Program-made: the position numbers and the translations under genes
Notes under the pieces: model-generated
What the model was told of the DNA's origin: nothing
What the model saw: only the letters and a program-made list of their open reading frames with translations
Database searches by the model: none
In this document: piece after piece, positions 1 to 7,829 of the stretch
Layout of the letters: each line of letters opens with the position of its first letter
How positions within the stretch are numbered: the stretch's first letter is position 1
Origin: Blautia pseudococcoides
GTDB taxonomy: Bacteria; Bacillota; Clostridia; Lachnospirales; Lachnospiraceae
Reading direction: 5' to 3'
Assembly (NCBI RefSeq): GCF_001689125.2
Contig: NZ_CP015405.2
Span: forward strand, 3,079,001 to 3,143,000
DNA: 64,000 bases

Positions 1-26
1 CCCCACCAATGATCCTCTATAAAACA

Positions 27-56
27 CAAAAAGAGATGTATCCACATCTCTGCAAA
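27..56 (-). terminator. Intrinsic terminator after the first minus-strand gene
   Basis: Perfect 8-bp stem AGAGATGT/ACATCTCT (32-39 with 44-51) and a 4-nt loop. On the minus strand it is followed directly by a T run. It lies just past the stop codon of the 63-464 gene, which supports that gene being transcribed. Confidence 0.75.
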
Positions 57-62
57 TACATC

Positions 63-464
63 TCACACAACGATCTCATATTTCGCCCCGCGGGCTCGTC
101 TCTCACATCCTGTTTTCTCCAGACCTGTGATACTTTCTTTTTCTCTTATTTTCCTGTAGGTCATTTCCAATAAATGCACCAGTTCTTTTAAAGATTTCAG
201 TTTATAGTGTGGATAAGTCACCAGGCCGAAGAGATAATCCAGCATCTCTTTCACATCTTTGCTCTCTTTATAGACGGCCCCCTCCAGATCAAAAAGCCGG
301 TATTTCCCCCAGCTATCAAAAACCGCCTTGCAGATTAACAGGTTCATTCCCATGGGCGGATTGGGCAGTTGTCCCCCATTGTATAAACGGACAGTTAATA
401 CGATACTAACATTCTGATGATTCCCCATCAACGGAATATCCTCTATAATAGGTTCCATAATCAA
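63..464 (-). CDS. Hypothetical protein, 133 aa
   Basis: No family is recognised. The product is soluble, with no signal peptide or membrane segment, and has a basic C-terminal half (KIREKESITGLEKTGCERR). A strong terminator follows the stop codon, which argues that it is a real transcription unit. No good ribosome-binding site precedes either candidate start (Met1 or Met3). The N-terminus could therefore be misplaced, or the gene could be a 5'-truncated remnant. It is divergent from the cupin gene, with about 85 bp between them. Confidence 0.45.
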   Translation of the reverse strand: MIMEPIIEDIPLMGNHQNVSIVLTVRLYNGGQLPNPPMGMNLLICKAVFDSWGKYRLFDLEGAVYKESKDVKEMLDYLFGLVTYPHYKLKSLKELVHLLEMTYRKIREKESITGLEKTGCERRARGAKYEIVV

Positions 465-550
465 AAGTATACCCAGATTTCAGGCGCATCGGAGCACCGC
501 TTAAACGCACTGTACCCAAATAAAAATACGATATCATAAGGAGGATGATC

Positions 551-952
551 ATGGATCAAATTGAATTTAACCCCCTCTTTCCCATCGGAGGAAAAAATGA
601 TGCGTTTGCCCAATATTTTACAGGGCAAAGCTATTTGAAAATGCTGACAACAGAACGCCTCTCCATCGGTAATGTTACATTTGAGCCCGGCTGCCGTAAC
701 AACTGGCACATCCATCACAAAGGCGGACAGATCCTGCTCTGTACAGATGGCAGAGGTTATTATCAGGAATGGGGTAAACCCGCAAAGGAACTGCATCCCG
801 GCGATGTGGTCAATATTCCGCCGGAAGTGAAACACTGGCATGGGGCAGCACCTGACTGCTGGTTCACCCATCTTGCCGTTGAGATTCCCGCAAAAGGTGC
901 TTTCAACGAATGGCTGGAACCGGTGTCACATGAGGAATATGCGCAGCTGTAA
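551..952 (+). CDS. Cupin domain protein, 133 aa
   Basis: A single small beta-barrel cupin. The first motif reads NNWHIHHKGGQILLC (metal-ligand His) and the second reads PGDVVNIPPEVKHWHGAAPD. Small cupins of this kind bind a metal and act as oxygenases, isomerases or sugar/aroma-compound binding proteins; the substrate is not readable here. AAGGAGG at 538-544 sits 6 nt before the ATG at 551, so that ATG is preferred over the in-frame ATG at 545, which abuts the SD. The next gene follows after about 50 bp. Cupin plus carboxymuconolactone decarboxylase pairs are common and sometimes fused, so the two products probably act together. Confidence 0.85.
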   Translation: MDQIEFNPLFPIGGKNDAFAQYFTGQSYLKMLTTERLSIGNVTFEPGCRNNWHIHHKGGQILLCTDGRGYYQEWGKPAKELHPGDVVNIPPEVKHWHGAAPDCWFTHLAVEIPAKGAFNEWLEPVSHEEYAQL

Positions 953-1001
953 GTTCTATAGACACGCACCGCTGCCATTATCATAAAAGGAGGATAATAC
1001 A

Positions 1002-1751
1002 TTGAATAGGATCCAGCAATGTGAAGAAAAATTTATGGAATTATTCGGCACTACACCTGTGAAAAATGAAGGTACTGACCCGGAGTTTATGAGAATACTG
1101 CAGCGCTTCATTTTCGGAGAGGTCTGTTACACAGGTAAATTGGACAACCGTACAAGAGAACTGATCACTATTACAGTCCTGGCAGTAAATCAAACGCTCC
1201 CTCAGTTAAAATCCCATGTAAAAGCCGGTCTGCATGTGGGCTGCACACCGGTTGAAATCCGGGAGGTTATCTATCAGTGTGCACCGTTCATTGGTTTTCC
1301 AAAGACCCTGAACGCAATAGCCGCCATGAATGAAGTTTATACGGCGCAAAATATACCGCTCCCCCTCGAAAACCAGGAAACAATACAGGATAAGGAACGG
1401 TATCAGGCCGGGCTTGCAGTTCAGGAACCTCTTTACGGCTCGGAAATCCGTGAAAAATATTCCTATCTGCCGGATGAATACGCTGAGGCTGTTCCCAGGT
1501 TCCTGACTGAATTCTGCTTTGGTGACTTTTACACCAGAAAAGGCCTTAATGAAAAAGAACGGGAATTATTTATTTTTGTCCTGCTCTCAGCACTGGGGGG
1601 TGCTGACCTGCAGGTTTACAGCCATGCTGCGGGGGCCTTGAAATCCGGCAGCACCAGTGAGGACCTTCTCGCGGCTCTGCTCCACGCCATGCCGTATATG
1701 GGATTCCCCAGAATGCTCAATGCACTGAACAGTATCAGACCTCTTTTATAA
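1002..1751 (+). CDS. Carboxymuconolactone decarboxylase family protein, tandem domains
   Basis: 249 aa with two CMD/AhpD-like helical repeats (about residues 25-110 and 160-245). Each repeat has the family pattern of a conserved acidic residue in helix 1 (RTRELITITVL; KERELFIFVLLSAL) followed by a His-containing helix (LKSHVKAGLHVGC; VYSHAAGALKSG) and a GFP-[KR]-x-LNA motif. The first repeat has a Cys after the His; the second does not. The start is TTG, fixed by AAAGGAGG 8 nt upstream. It is encoded after, and probably co-transcribed with, the cupin gene. The family includes gamma-carboxymuconolactone decarboxylase and peroxide-reducing AhpD, but many members are of unknown function, so no reaction is assigned. 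Confidence 0.85.
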   Translation: MNRIQQCEEKFMELFGTTPVKNEGTDPEFMRILQRFIFGEVCYTGKLDNRTRELITITVLAVNQTLPQLKSHVKAGLHVGCTPVEIREVIYQCAPFIGFPKTLNAIAAMNEVYTAQNIPLPLENQETIQDKERYQAGLAVQEPLYGSEIREKYSYLPDEYAEAVPRFLTEFCFGDFYTRKGLNEKERELFIFVLLSALGGADLQVYSHAAGALKSGSTSEDLLAALLHAMPYMGFPRMLNALNSIRPLL

Positions 1752-2000
1752 TGGATGATATAGTTTTCCGGAACCGAAGGTTACGATTCAGCCTTCCGGC
1801 TTCATAGCAGCAAAAGCATGCACACAGACTGCACAAACCGCAGTCTGGCGCGGGACAGTGGAAGGCGGAAGAAAAGTCTTTTCCGTAACAGATATTGACT
1901 CCCTCCGGCACTGTATAGTATACTGGCTGCATATACCGGACTCTGAGTCATCAGGCAGCTACCGGATTCCGTATAAGTATGAAAGCAGGAGGAAGATGGA
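1752..2000 (+). promoter_or_regulatory. Intergenic region with candidate promoter for the DUF3788 gene
   Basis: TTGACT (1895-1900) and TATACT (1919-1924) are separated by 18 bp and read toward the DUF3788 gene. The spacing is slightly long, which is compatible with an activated promoter (for example MerR type), but no regulator gene is adjacent. An imperfect hairpin around 1768-1799 (CCGGAACCGAAGG against CCTTCCGG) may end the CMD transcript. Nothing else is visible here. Confidence 0.45.
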
Positions 2001-2432
2001 ATGGATTGGAAATCGCTGTACACAGACAAAGAACAACCGTCTTTAGAACAAATTTCGGAGTATATCAACAGTCCCATTTGGCCGGAGTTTCATCATCGTA
2101 TCCAATCAGCTTACCACAGTGCCCCCCGCATGGAATACAGCCGCTGCTCCATGCAGGCCGGCTGGAATATCAAATACAAAAAAAGCGGAAAATCGCTCTG
2201 CACCCTTTATCCAATGCAGGGGTATTTTATTGCACTGGTTGTTATAGGAAACAGTGAACTCACAGAAGCTGAACTCATGATGCCTCTTTGCTCTGATCAT
2301 GTACAGACAGTATTCAAGGATACGAAAACCGGTAACGGGCAGAAATGGCTGATGCTGGAAGTACGGGACGAGCAGATCATGAACGATGTTCTTGCACTTA
2401 TCAACCTTCGGAAACGCGCAGCTTTACACTAA
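2001..2432 (+). CDS. DUF3788 family protein
   Basis: 143 aa. The N-terminus MDWKSLYTDKEQPSLEQI and the central pattern MEYSRCSMQAGWNIKYKKSG with LCTLYPMQGYF match my recollection of the DUF3788 family: small single-domain proteins of Clostridia and Bacteroidetes, usually monocistronic, with no established function. They resemble DUF1801/YdhG-like folds. The start is supported by AGGAGG at 1987-1992, 8 nt before the ATG. It converges with the AlbA_2 gene, separated by a perfect hairpin. Confidence 0.8.
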   Translation: MDWKSLYTDKEQPSLEQISEYINSPIWPEFHHRIQSAYHSAPRMEYSRCSMQAGWNIKYKKSGKSLCTLYPMQGYFIALVVIGNSELTEAELMMPLCSDHVQTVFKDTKTGNGQKWLMLEVRDEQIMNDVLALINLRKRAALH

Positions 2433-2438
2433 AGAGAA

Positions 2439-2472
2439 GAATGGATAGTCCCCTGTGGAGGACTATCCATTC
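2439..2472. terminator. Bidirectional hairpin between convergent genes
   Basis: Perfect 13-bp stem (2439-2451 with 2460-2472, GAATGGATAGTCC/GGACTATCCATTC) and an 8-nt loop. It sits between the stop codons of the DUF3788 and AlbA_2 genes. There is no clear T run, so it may act as a bidirectional stop or a 3'-end stabiliser. Confidence 0.6.
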
Positions 2473-2497
2473 TCCTGCATGCCCCCTTCTCAGACAG

Positions 2498-4015
2498 TCA
2501 GCGTATCCCTATTGTGTAGTACCTCTGCAGCTTACTCTGGGGCTTTTCCGGCAGAGTCATCGCCAGCTCCCCGCTCTGCAGCAGCGGGTTCACATATTTT
2601 TTCATAGCATAATATAATGTTTTTACTCCCATAAATTCTGCAATTTCTATTTTAGTTCTTGGCTGTGCACAAAATCCCAGCAGATCCCGGATATTTTTAT
2701 CTTCCTGCAGCTCTCCTGTATCATCGCCGCACACAGCATACAGCGCGCTTTCTCTCACTACGGAAGGCTGCTCTGCAATATTCCTGTAGCTGACCGAAGC
2801 ATTATAGAGCACCACAACAAATTCATTCCTCCTGTTCTCAAAAACAGGCTCCGGAAGGCCTGCGTCCGCCATTTCCTTGCGGATCGTGGGGATGCCGGAA
2901 TAACGGTTCTCCGCTCCGGTAAGGCTCTCTGCCATAACTGCCAGTGCCGGATTACGCAGATCCGGGCGGGCAACCCCAAGCTGTTCTACTGTCATCCTGC
3001 CGTAAAGGTTTCCCGGACTGTGGATCTCCAGCCGGTCTTTAAAGAAGTTGATCTGCACAGGTGTACCCTCTGTATGCTCACTGTAATCCCGGTGGATCAG
3101 CGCATTCAGGACAGCCTCCCTGACTGCATTCAGCGGATATTCCGCCTTATCCCTCCGCCTGCCCGTATCCGGGTCGATAATTGTCTTTATCTTCATATTG
3201 CGCTTGCAGAAGCCCACAGCCTCCTCTACCATCTCTGGAATAGTCCCGCAGATTCTCTTATTATCCATGAACCGCTCCATATCTTCCCCCACATCCCCGA
3301 TCTCATAACCGGGAACTACAACTGCCGTTATGCTGTACTGGGGAAAAATACCCTGAGGATAGATGCAGAAATTCATAATTCCCGCCAGAGTCGGGATACC
3401 GCCTCTGGTCACATTAAGCATCTCCAGCATCTGTGACTCCTGAAGCATGGAGAATTGGGGGCGCTCCGCTTTTTTATCGTTCAGAAAACGTTCGAGCCTT
3501 GTTCGTTCCAGCATAGCCACTGAAATTCTCTCAACGGTCCGTTCATCATCATGCACGTGTCTGCGGTAAACCTCATAGCTGTATATTTCATAGTCTGTCA
3601 TGGGAAGATCGGCATCCCCCACCCGCACATATGCGCCCTTCACTTTACCGGCGCCCTTGTAATAACAGGGGCGCTCTGCCAGATCAATGGCGGGTATCTC
3701 GGCAGAACATATATTGACCCCTTCGTATTCTGTAAAGGTGAATACAGCACGTACCGGCGGCTCCATCTGGCTGCATTGTTCTGTTACTTTTTTCTGAAGG
3801 TCATGCAGGTCATACACACCCACCGCCTGAAAAGCAGCTCTCTCATCAAGTCCAAAAAGCAGGATGCCTCCGCTGTCCTGATTGGAAAAGCTTGATAAAG
3901 TATCATAAAGTCTCTTTGGACATCCGTCCTTTGCAGTTTTTACTTCTATATACTGGGCTTCTGCTCTCTGTATCTGAACCTTTGCGGCCAGATCTCTCAA
4001 CTCTTCTGCTAACAT
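2498..4015 (-). CDS. AlbA_2 (Schlafen-type) domain ATP-binding regulator
   Basis: 505 aa. Residues 1-135 form an AlbA_2/Schlafen-like domain, with the nucleic-acid-binding signature IEVKTAKDGCPKRLYDTLSSF followed by GGILLFGLDE. The middle (about 290-400) is an HATPase_c_4 module, including NAVREAVLNALIHRDYSE and FFKDRLEIHSPGNL. The C-terminus has a winged-helix-like stretch (RTKIEIAEFMGVKTLYYAMKKYV). Family members are usually annotated as putative transcriptional regulators; some belong to stress or defence loci. A perfect LexA-type palindrome lies 22 bp upstream of the start codon, so SOS control is likely. It is monocistronic. The GC-rich codon use resembles its neighbours. Confidence 0.85.
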   Translation of the reverse strand: MLAEELRDLAAKVQIQRAEAQYIEVKTAKDGCPKRLYDTLSSFSNQDSGGILLFGLDERAAFQAVGVYDLHDLQKKVTEQCSQMEPPVRAVFTFTEYEGVNICSAEIPAIDLAERPCYYKGAGKVKGAYVRVGDADLPMTDYEIYSYEVYRRHVHDDERTVERISVAMLERTRLERFLNDKKAERPQFSMLQESQMLEMLNVTRGGIPTLAGIMNFCIYPQGIFPQYSITAVVVPGYEIGDVGEDMERFMDNKRICGTIPEMVEEAVGFCKRNMKIKTIIDPDTGRRRDKAEYPLNAVREAVLNALIHRDYSEHTEGTPVQINFFKDRLEIHSPGNLYGRMTVEQLGVARPDLRNPALAVMAESLTGAENRYSGIPTIRKEMADAGLPEPVFENRRNEFVVVLYNASVSYRNIAEQPSVVRESALYAVCGDDTGELQEDKNIRDLLGFCAQPRTKIEIAEFMGVKTLYYAMKKYVNPLLQSGELAMTLPEKPQSKLQRYYTIGIR

Positions 4016-4036
4016 CCAATCCCCTCTTCCGCAGAT

Positions 4037-4050
4037 AGAACATTTGTTCT
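4037..4050 (-). promoter_or_regulatory. LexA/SOS box upstream of the AlbA_2 gene
   Basis: AGAACATTTGTTCT is a perfect palindrome that fits the Gram-positive LexA consensus GAAC-N4-GTTC. It lies 22-35 bp before the start codon at 4015, in the promoter region of the AlbA_2 gene. No other match to this consensus was noticed elsewhere in the window, but no systematic search was possible. Confidence 0.65.
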
Positions 4051-4270
4051 CATCTATGAATATATGCTAACACATTACAAACAATTTTTCAAGTTTATTT
4101 TGTAAGTTCTGATTTTGTTTCTATTTTTTTGTATATCTGTTATTCTATTTTGCCGTTATGCATTTCTTTCTAACAAAATAAGAACAATATCAGTGGGTCT
4201 TTGAAAACTGTTTACGCTGTGCTGTGGAAGCATTTATTTGGGGCAGGCAGTCACAAAATAAGCATTCAAA
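4051..4270. other. Intergenic region, AT-rich
   Basis: An AT-rich stretch between the AlbA_2 gene start and the terminator of the GH43 operon. It should hold the AlbA_2 promoter on the minus strand (a TATATT element lies near 4060). No gene or RNA is visible. Confidence 0.4.
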
Positions 4271-4294
4271 ACCGCCGGAATCTCTCCCGGCGGT
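4271..4294 (-). terminator. Terminator of the GH43 sugar operon
   Basis: ACCGCCGG (4271-4278) pairs with CCGGCGGT (4287-4294) around an 8-nt loop. On the minus strand TTTTG follows, and on the plus strand a longer T run follows, so it can stop transcription both ways. It lies 40 bp past the GH43 stop codon. Confidence 0.65.
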
Positions 4295-4334
4295 CTGCTT
4301 TTTTCTTAAATCACGATCAAATGTACATCTGTTC

Positions 4335-5867
4335 TCAGTAATCCAGCACCTTTACCTGGAAATCCTCAAAGGCAGCACAGCCGTTTTCTGCAAACATCCC
4401 TATATAAGTTCCTGTAAATGTCATATACCTGGTACTCTCTGTACACAGCCCTACTGTCAGCCCGCTTCCCAGTTCCACAAATGTCTCTTGGTCCAGGCTA
4501 TAAGAAAATCTATAATATGTTTTATCCGATACAATTCGCAGCATCACATTTTCTGCCTCGGCTATTTCTGCGCATGCCGTAACAGTAAAAATATCATGGA
4601 TATGCTTTGCCAGGCAGATTTTCCATTTGTCCGTCTCTCTGCTTAAATAAATCTCATAATGATAAGAATCATTATAATAAGCAGTAAGGCCTGCCCGCAT
4701 TCCCTGCACCGCATCCGGCAGGGTGACTTTTACCGTTGATACCGTTTCAAACCCTTTCTGCCGTACCCCGATCCAGGTAGGGCTTGCCATTTCATTGATC
4801 GTGGTACTTGTCCCAATTAAAATCAGCCGGCCATTCACCGTATCCCTTAAATAGTTTTCCATAGATGGATTCCTGAGGAAATTATAATGTGTACTGAACA
4901 CGTCATTTGAGAAATCATCTGTAAAATCCCGGTTCACGGGCAGCGGCGGTTCTCCGGGAAGAGGACCGTCCATCTCCGGAGATATCAGCCCCATTTCCCC
5001 CACAACCGGCCAGCCGTCTTTGGTCCATACAACCGGTGCCAGAAATGTCTCACGCCCCAGATTGTGAAGCAGCACCCTGTCTTTCTTCTCCTGGCACGGA
5101 CGGACTGCCAGGCATACCATCCACCAGTTGCCGTTGTGATCCTCTATCATATCCGCATGGCCGGTACAATAAATCTCCTCCCTCATGTCATCCCTGTGTG
5201 TGAGAATAGGATTGTGGGGACACGGCTCAAAGGGTCCATAAGGACTGTCTGACCGGAGTATGGTTTCCATGTGCCCGTATTCCGTGCCGCCCTCAGCCAG
5301 CATGAGATAATATCTTCCGAACCATTTATACAGATGGGGGCCTTCCGCATACCTGCCGCCGCACCCTCTGCTTATTATGATACTTTCCGTGAGACGCTCT
5401 CCCGTAAAAGGATTCACCTGGCAGAGAAAAATTCCTGTCTTCCCTTCCCCGTCAATATTGGTGGACGCAAAATAAACGGTTCCGTCATCGTCGAACAAAA
5501 GAGACGGATCGATTCCGCCCTGGTCCACCCATGCCGGCTTGGACCACCCCTTCCCCATATCTGATGTATAGACAATAAAGTTGCCTTTCCCTGACGTATT
5601 GGTGGTTGTCATAAAAAAGGTTCCCTGATGATAACGGATGGTAGGCGCGTAAATTCCTCCTGACGGCCTGCATCCATGTAGGTCAAGCTGCGCTTCTTCT
5701 GTAAGGCAGTAACCCTGAAGTTCCCAGTTTACAAGATTCCTGCTGTGATAAACAGGCACACCGGGATAAAATTCAAAGGATGAATTGGCAATATAGTAAT
5801 CCTCTCCCACTCGGCAGATAGACGGGTCCGGATTATATCCGGAAATTATGGGGTTTCTGTATTTCAT
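4335..5867 (-). CDS. Glycoside hydrolase family 43, beta-xylosidase/arabinofuranosidase-like
   Basis: 510 aa, cytoplasmic (no signal peptide). The five-bladed propeller occupies about residues 4-310. The family's three acidic residues are visible: general base Asp14 (YNPDPS), pKa-modulating Asp120 (GIDPSLLF) and general acid Glu175 (GRYAEGPHLY). Residues about 330-510 form the C-terminal beta-sandwich typical of GH43 xylosidases. These enzymes release xylose or arabinose from oligosaccharides taken up by the cell. The start at 5867 is chosen because CGGAGG lies 9 nt upstream; a start at 5891 has no such site. It is the last gene of the LacI-linked ABC operon, so it likely hydrolyses the oligosaccharide that the transporter imports. 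Confidence 0.93.
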   Translation of the reverse strand: MKYRNPIISGYNPDPSICRVGEDYYIANSSFEFYPGVPVYHSRNLVNWELQGYCLTEEAQLDLHGCRPSGGIYAPTIRYHQGTFFMTTTNTSGKGNFIVYTSDMGKGWSKPAWVDQGGIDPSLLFDDDGTVYFASTNIDGEGKTGIFLCQVNPFTGERLTESIIISRGCGGRYAEGPHLYKWFGRYYLMLAEGGTEYGHMETILRSDSPYGPFEPCPHNPILTHRDDMREEIYCTGHADMIEDHNGNWWMVCLAVRPCQEKKDRVLLHNLGRETFLAPVVWTKDGWPVVGEMGLISPEMDGPLPGEPPLPVNRDFTDDFSNDVFSTHYNFLRNPSMENYLRDTVNGRLILIGTSTTINEMASPTWIGVRQKGFETVSTVKVTLPDAVQGMRAGLTAYYNDSYHYEIYLSRETDKWKICLAKHIHDIFTVTACAEIAEAENVMLRIVSDKTYYRFSYSLDQETFVELGSGLTVGLCTESTRYMTFTGTYIGMFAENGCAAFEDFQVKVLDY

Positions 5868-5919
5868 TAAAGTTGTCCTCCGTTTTGTCATTGTATTGTT
5901 TGGATCACCCGGGTTCGTC

Positions 5920-6771
5920 TCAGCCTTTCAGGCCGGACATTTTTATTCCCTGGATGAAATATTTCTGGCAGGTTGCAAATATCACCAGCACGGGCAGCAG
6001 GGAGACCAGTGCCATGGACATCATCTGTCCTACCTGGACATTCCCCTGAGAACCTTTGAAAAACTGCAGTCCAATGGCAATTGTAAACTTATCATTGGAG
6101 TTAAGGTAAATTAAAGGATTGAAAAAATCATTCCAGTTAAACACCAGAGCCATCACCAGAACTGCCAGCATGACCGGTTTTACTGCCGGAAGAAGAATCC
6201 TGGTGAATACCTGCAGGGAATTGGCACCATCAATTTCAGCTGCCTCATCCAGTTCCTTAGGCAGTGTCCTGAAAAACTGGATAAATAAGAATATATTGAA
6301 CGCGCCTCCACCAAGCCAGCTTGGTATAATAAGAGGCCATATGGTATCCACCATTCCCAGCTTATAATATAGCAGGTACTGGGGAATCAGTGTAACCTGA
6401 GTTGGAAGCATCATGGTGCCTAAAAGCACCATGAACAGGATCTTTGATAATCTGGACTGAAACCGTGCAAACCCATAGGCAACCACAGAGGATGACAGTA
6501 CGGTCCCCACGGTGGCAAGAAAGGTGATCACCGCAGTGTTTTTAAAATAAAGCTGGAAATTGGCTCCTTTCCATCCTTCCACAAAGTTCTCAAAGGTACT
6601 GTGCTTTGGAATGAGAGTGGGGGGCATACTGTAGATATCCGACATTGGCTTAAAGGATGTGGAAACCATCCAGATAAACGGGAAAAGGCAGATAACCGCA
6701 GCAATGACCAGCACAACATATGTCAGTATCCTTGCCATAAGTTTTGTCTTTTTTTGTGATCTTGTATGCAT
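5920..6771 (-). CDS. Carbohydrate ABC transporter permease, MalG type
   Basis: 283 aa, about six transmembrane helices. The EAA loop, which docks the shared ATPase (MsmK/UgpC type), reads EAAEIDGANSLQVFTRILLP. It pairs with the MalF-type permease 19 bp upstream to form the membrane channel of a family 1 sugar importer. No ATPase gene is present in the operon; as usual in Firmicutes, a common ATPase encoded elsewhere is expected to energise it. The start is followed by a basic cytoplasmic leader (MHTRSQKKTK) before helix 1. Confidence 0.93.
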   Translation of the reverse strand: MHTRSQKKTKLMARILTYVVLVIAAVICLFPFIWMVSTSFKPMSDIYSMPPTLIPKHSTFENFVEGWKGANFQLYFKNTAVITFLATVGTVLSSSVVAYGFARFQSRLSKILFMVLLGTMMLPTQVTLIPQYLLYYKLGMVDTIWPLIIPSWLGGGAFNIFLFIQFFRTLPKELDEAAEIDGANSLQVFTRILLPAVKPVMLAVLVMALVFNWNDFFNPLIYLNSNDKFTIAIGLQFFKGSQGNVQVGQMMSMALVSLLPVLVIFATCQKYFIQGIKMSGLKG

Positions 6772-6790
6772 ATTTTATCTCTCCTCCTCC

Positions 6791-7708
6791 TTAATCATCA
6801 TAAAATACCCAGAATTTGGATGTGGATACCACTACGATGGTGATCAGCATAATAACTGCGAACATACTCCAGGCCATCATGGAAGCATACCCCATCTTAC
6901 CATAGAGGAATCCATTATTATATAAATGCATAGCCGCCGTATAGGTACTGTTCAGAGGACCGCCGTTTGTCAGGATCAGCGGCTGCTGGAATACCTGGAA
7001 AGCTGCGATCACTGTAACGATAAGATTGAAATATATGGTAGGTGTACATAACGGCAGTGTGATATAGAAGGTCTGACGGAGAGAACCTGCACCGTCCATC
7101 TGCGCACTTTCATAATAAGACTGGGGAATATCCTGTATACCTGCCAGCATAATAATGATATTATTTCCTATGGTCCATAATGACAGGATCACAATGGAGA
7201 TCATGGCTACATTTTTGTCCCCCAGCCAGTTTGGCCCTTTCAATCCCACAAGGGATAATATGTAATTGATAATTCCAAAATCTTTCTGGAAGATCCATCC
7301 CCAAAGTATGGTCACCGCAACCCCTGAGGTAATATATGGTATATAAAATGCGGTACGGAAAAATCCCAGACCTTTTACTTTCTTGCTCAGAAGAAGTGCA
7401 ACAAAAAAGGCAAGTATAATGCTGCACGGTACAAACATAAATACATATTTCAGGGTGTTCAGAAAAGCTCTCCTGAATAAAGTGTCATCTGTAAATGCAT
7501 ATTTCCAGTTATCCAGCCCCACAAACTCCCCGATCCCTGTAAGATTCATATTCGTAAACATCAGATAAAAAGAATACAAAATCGGATACAATGTAAGTAC
7601 AAGGAATCCGATCAGCCAGGGGGCTGTGTAAATATAAAAATTCCTGGCTTCTCTTTTTTTCATGGTTGTATATTTTTTTTGTTTTCCCGGTTTCCTCAAA
7701 ATTCCCAT
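6791..7708 (-). CDS. Carbohydrate ABC transporter permease, MalF type
   Basis: 305 aa, about six transmembrane helices. The EAA-like loop reads ESAQMDGAGSLRQTFYITLP. It is the partner of the MalG-type permease. The annotated ATG at 7708 lies only 1 nt from the GGAGG, which is too close. A TTG three codons downstream (10 nt from the GGAGG) or Met16 at 7663 (starting MKKREARNFY) may be the real start. It follows the binding-protein gene after a 121-bp gap that contains a strong hairpin. Confidence 0.9.
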   Translation of the reverse strand: MGILRKPGKQKKYTTMKKREARNFYIYTAPWLIGFLVLTLYPILYSFYLMFTNMNLTGIGEFVGLDNWKYAFTDDTLFRRAFLNTLKYVFMFVPCSIILAFFVALLLSKKVKGLGFFRTAFYIPYITSGVAVTILWGWIFQKDFGIINYILSLVGLKGPNWLGDKNVAMISIVILSLWTIGNNIIIMLAGIQDIPQSYYESAQMDGAGSLRQTFYITLPLCTPTIYFNLIVTVIAAFQVFQQPLILTNGGPLNSTYTAAMHLYNNGFLYGKMGYASMMAWSMFAVIMLITIVVVSTSKFWVFYDD

Positions 7709-7772
7709 GCCTCCAATCGACTATAGAACGTACACGCTGCGGACCCTCTATTGTCATGAACTATCAGCGGCC

Positions 7773-7801
7773 ACCCGCCGGGTCAATATGACCCGGCGGG
7801 T
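7773..7801 (-). other. Stable intergenic stem-loop between binding-protein and permease genes
   Basis: Perfect 13-bp, GC-rich stem (7773-7785 with 7789-7801, ACCCGCCGGGTCA/TGACCCGGCGGGT) closed by a 3-nt loop, with no T run after it. In ABC sugar operons such hairpins protect the binding-protein mRNA or cause partial termination, so that binding protein is made in excess over permeases. That role is inferred. Confidence 0.7.
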
Positions 7802-7829
7802 AGCCTCCGCTTCTCTGCCATCCTTACAA

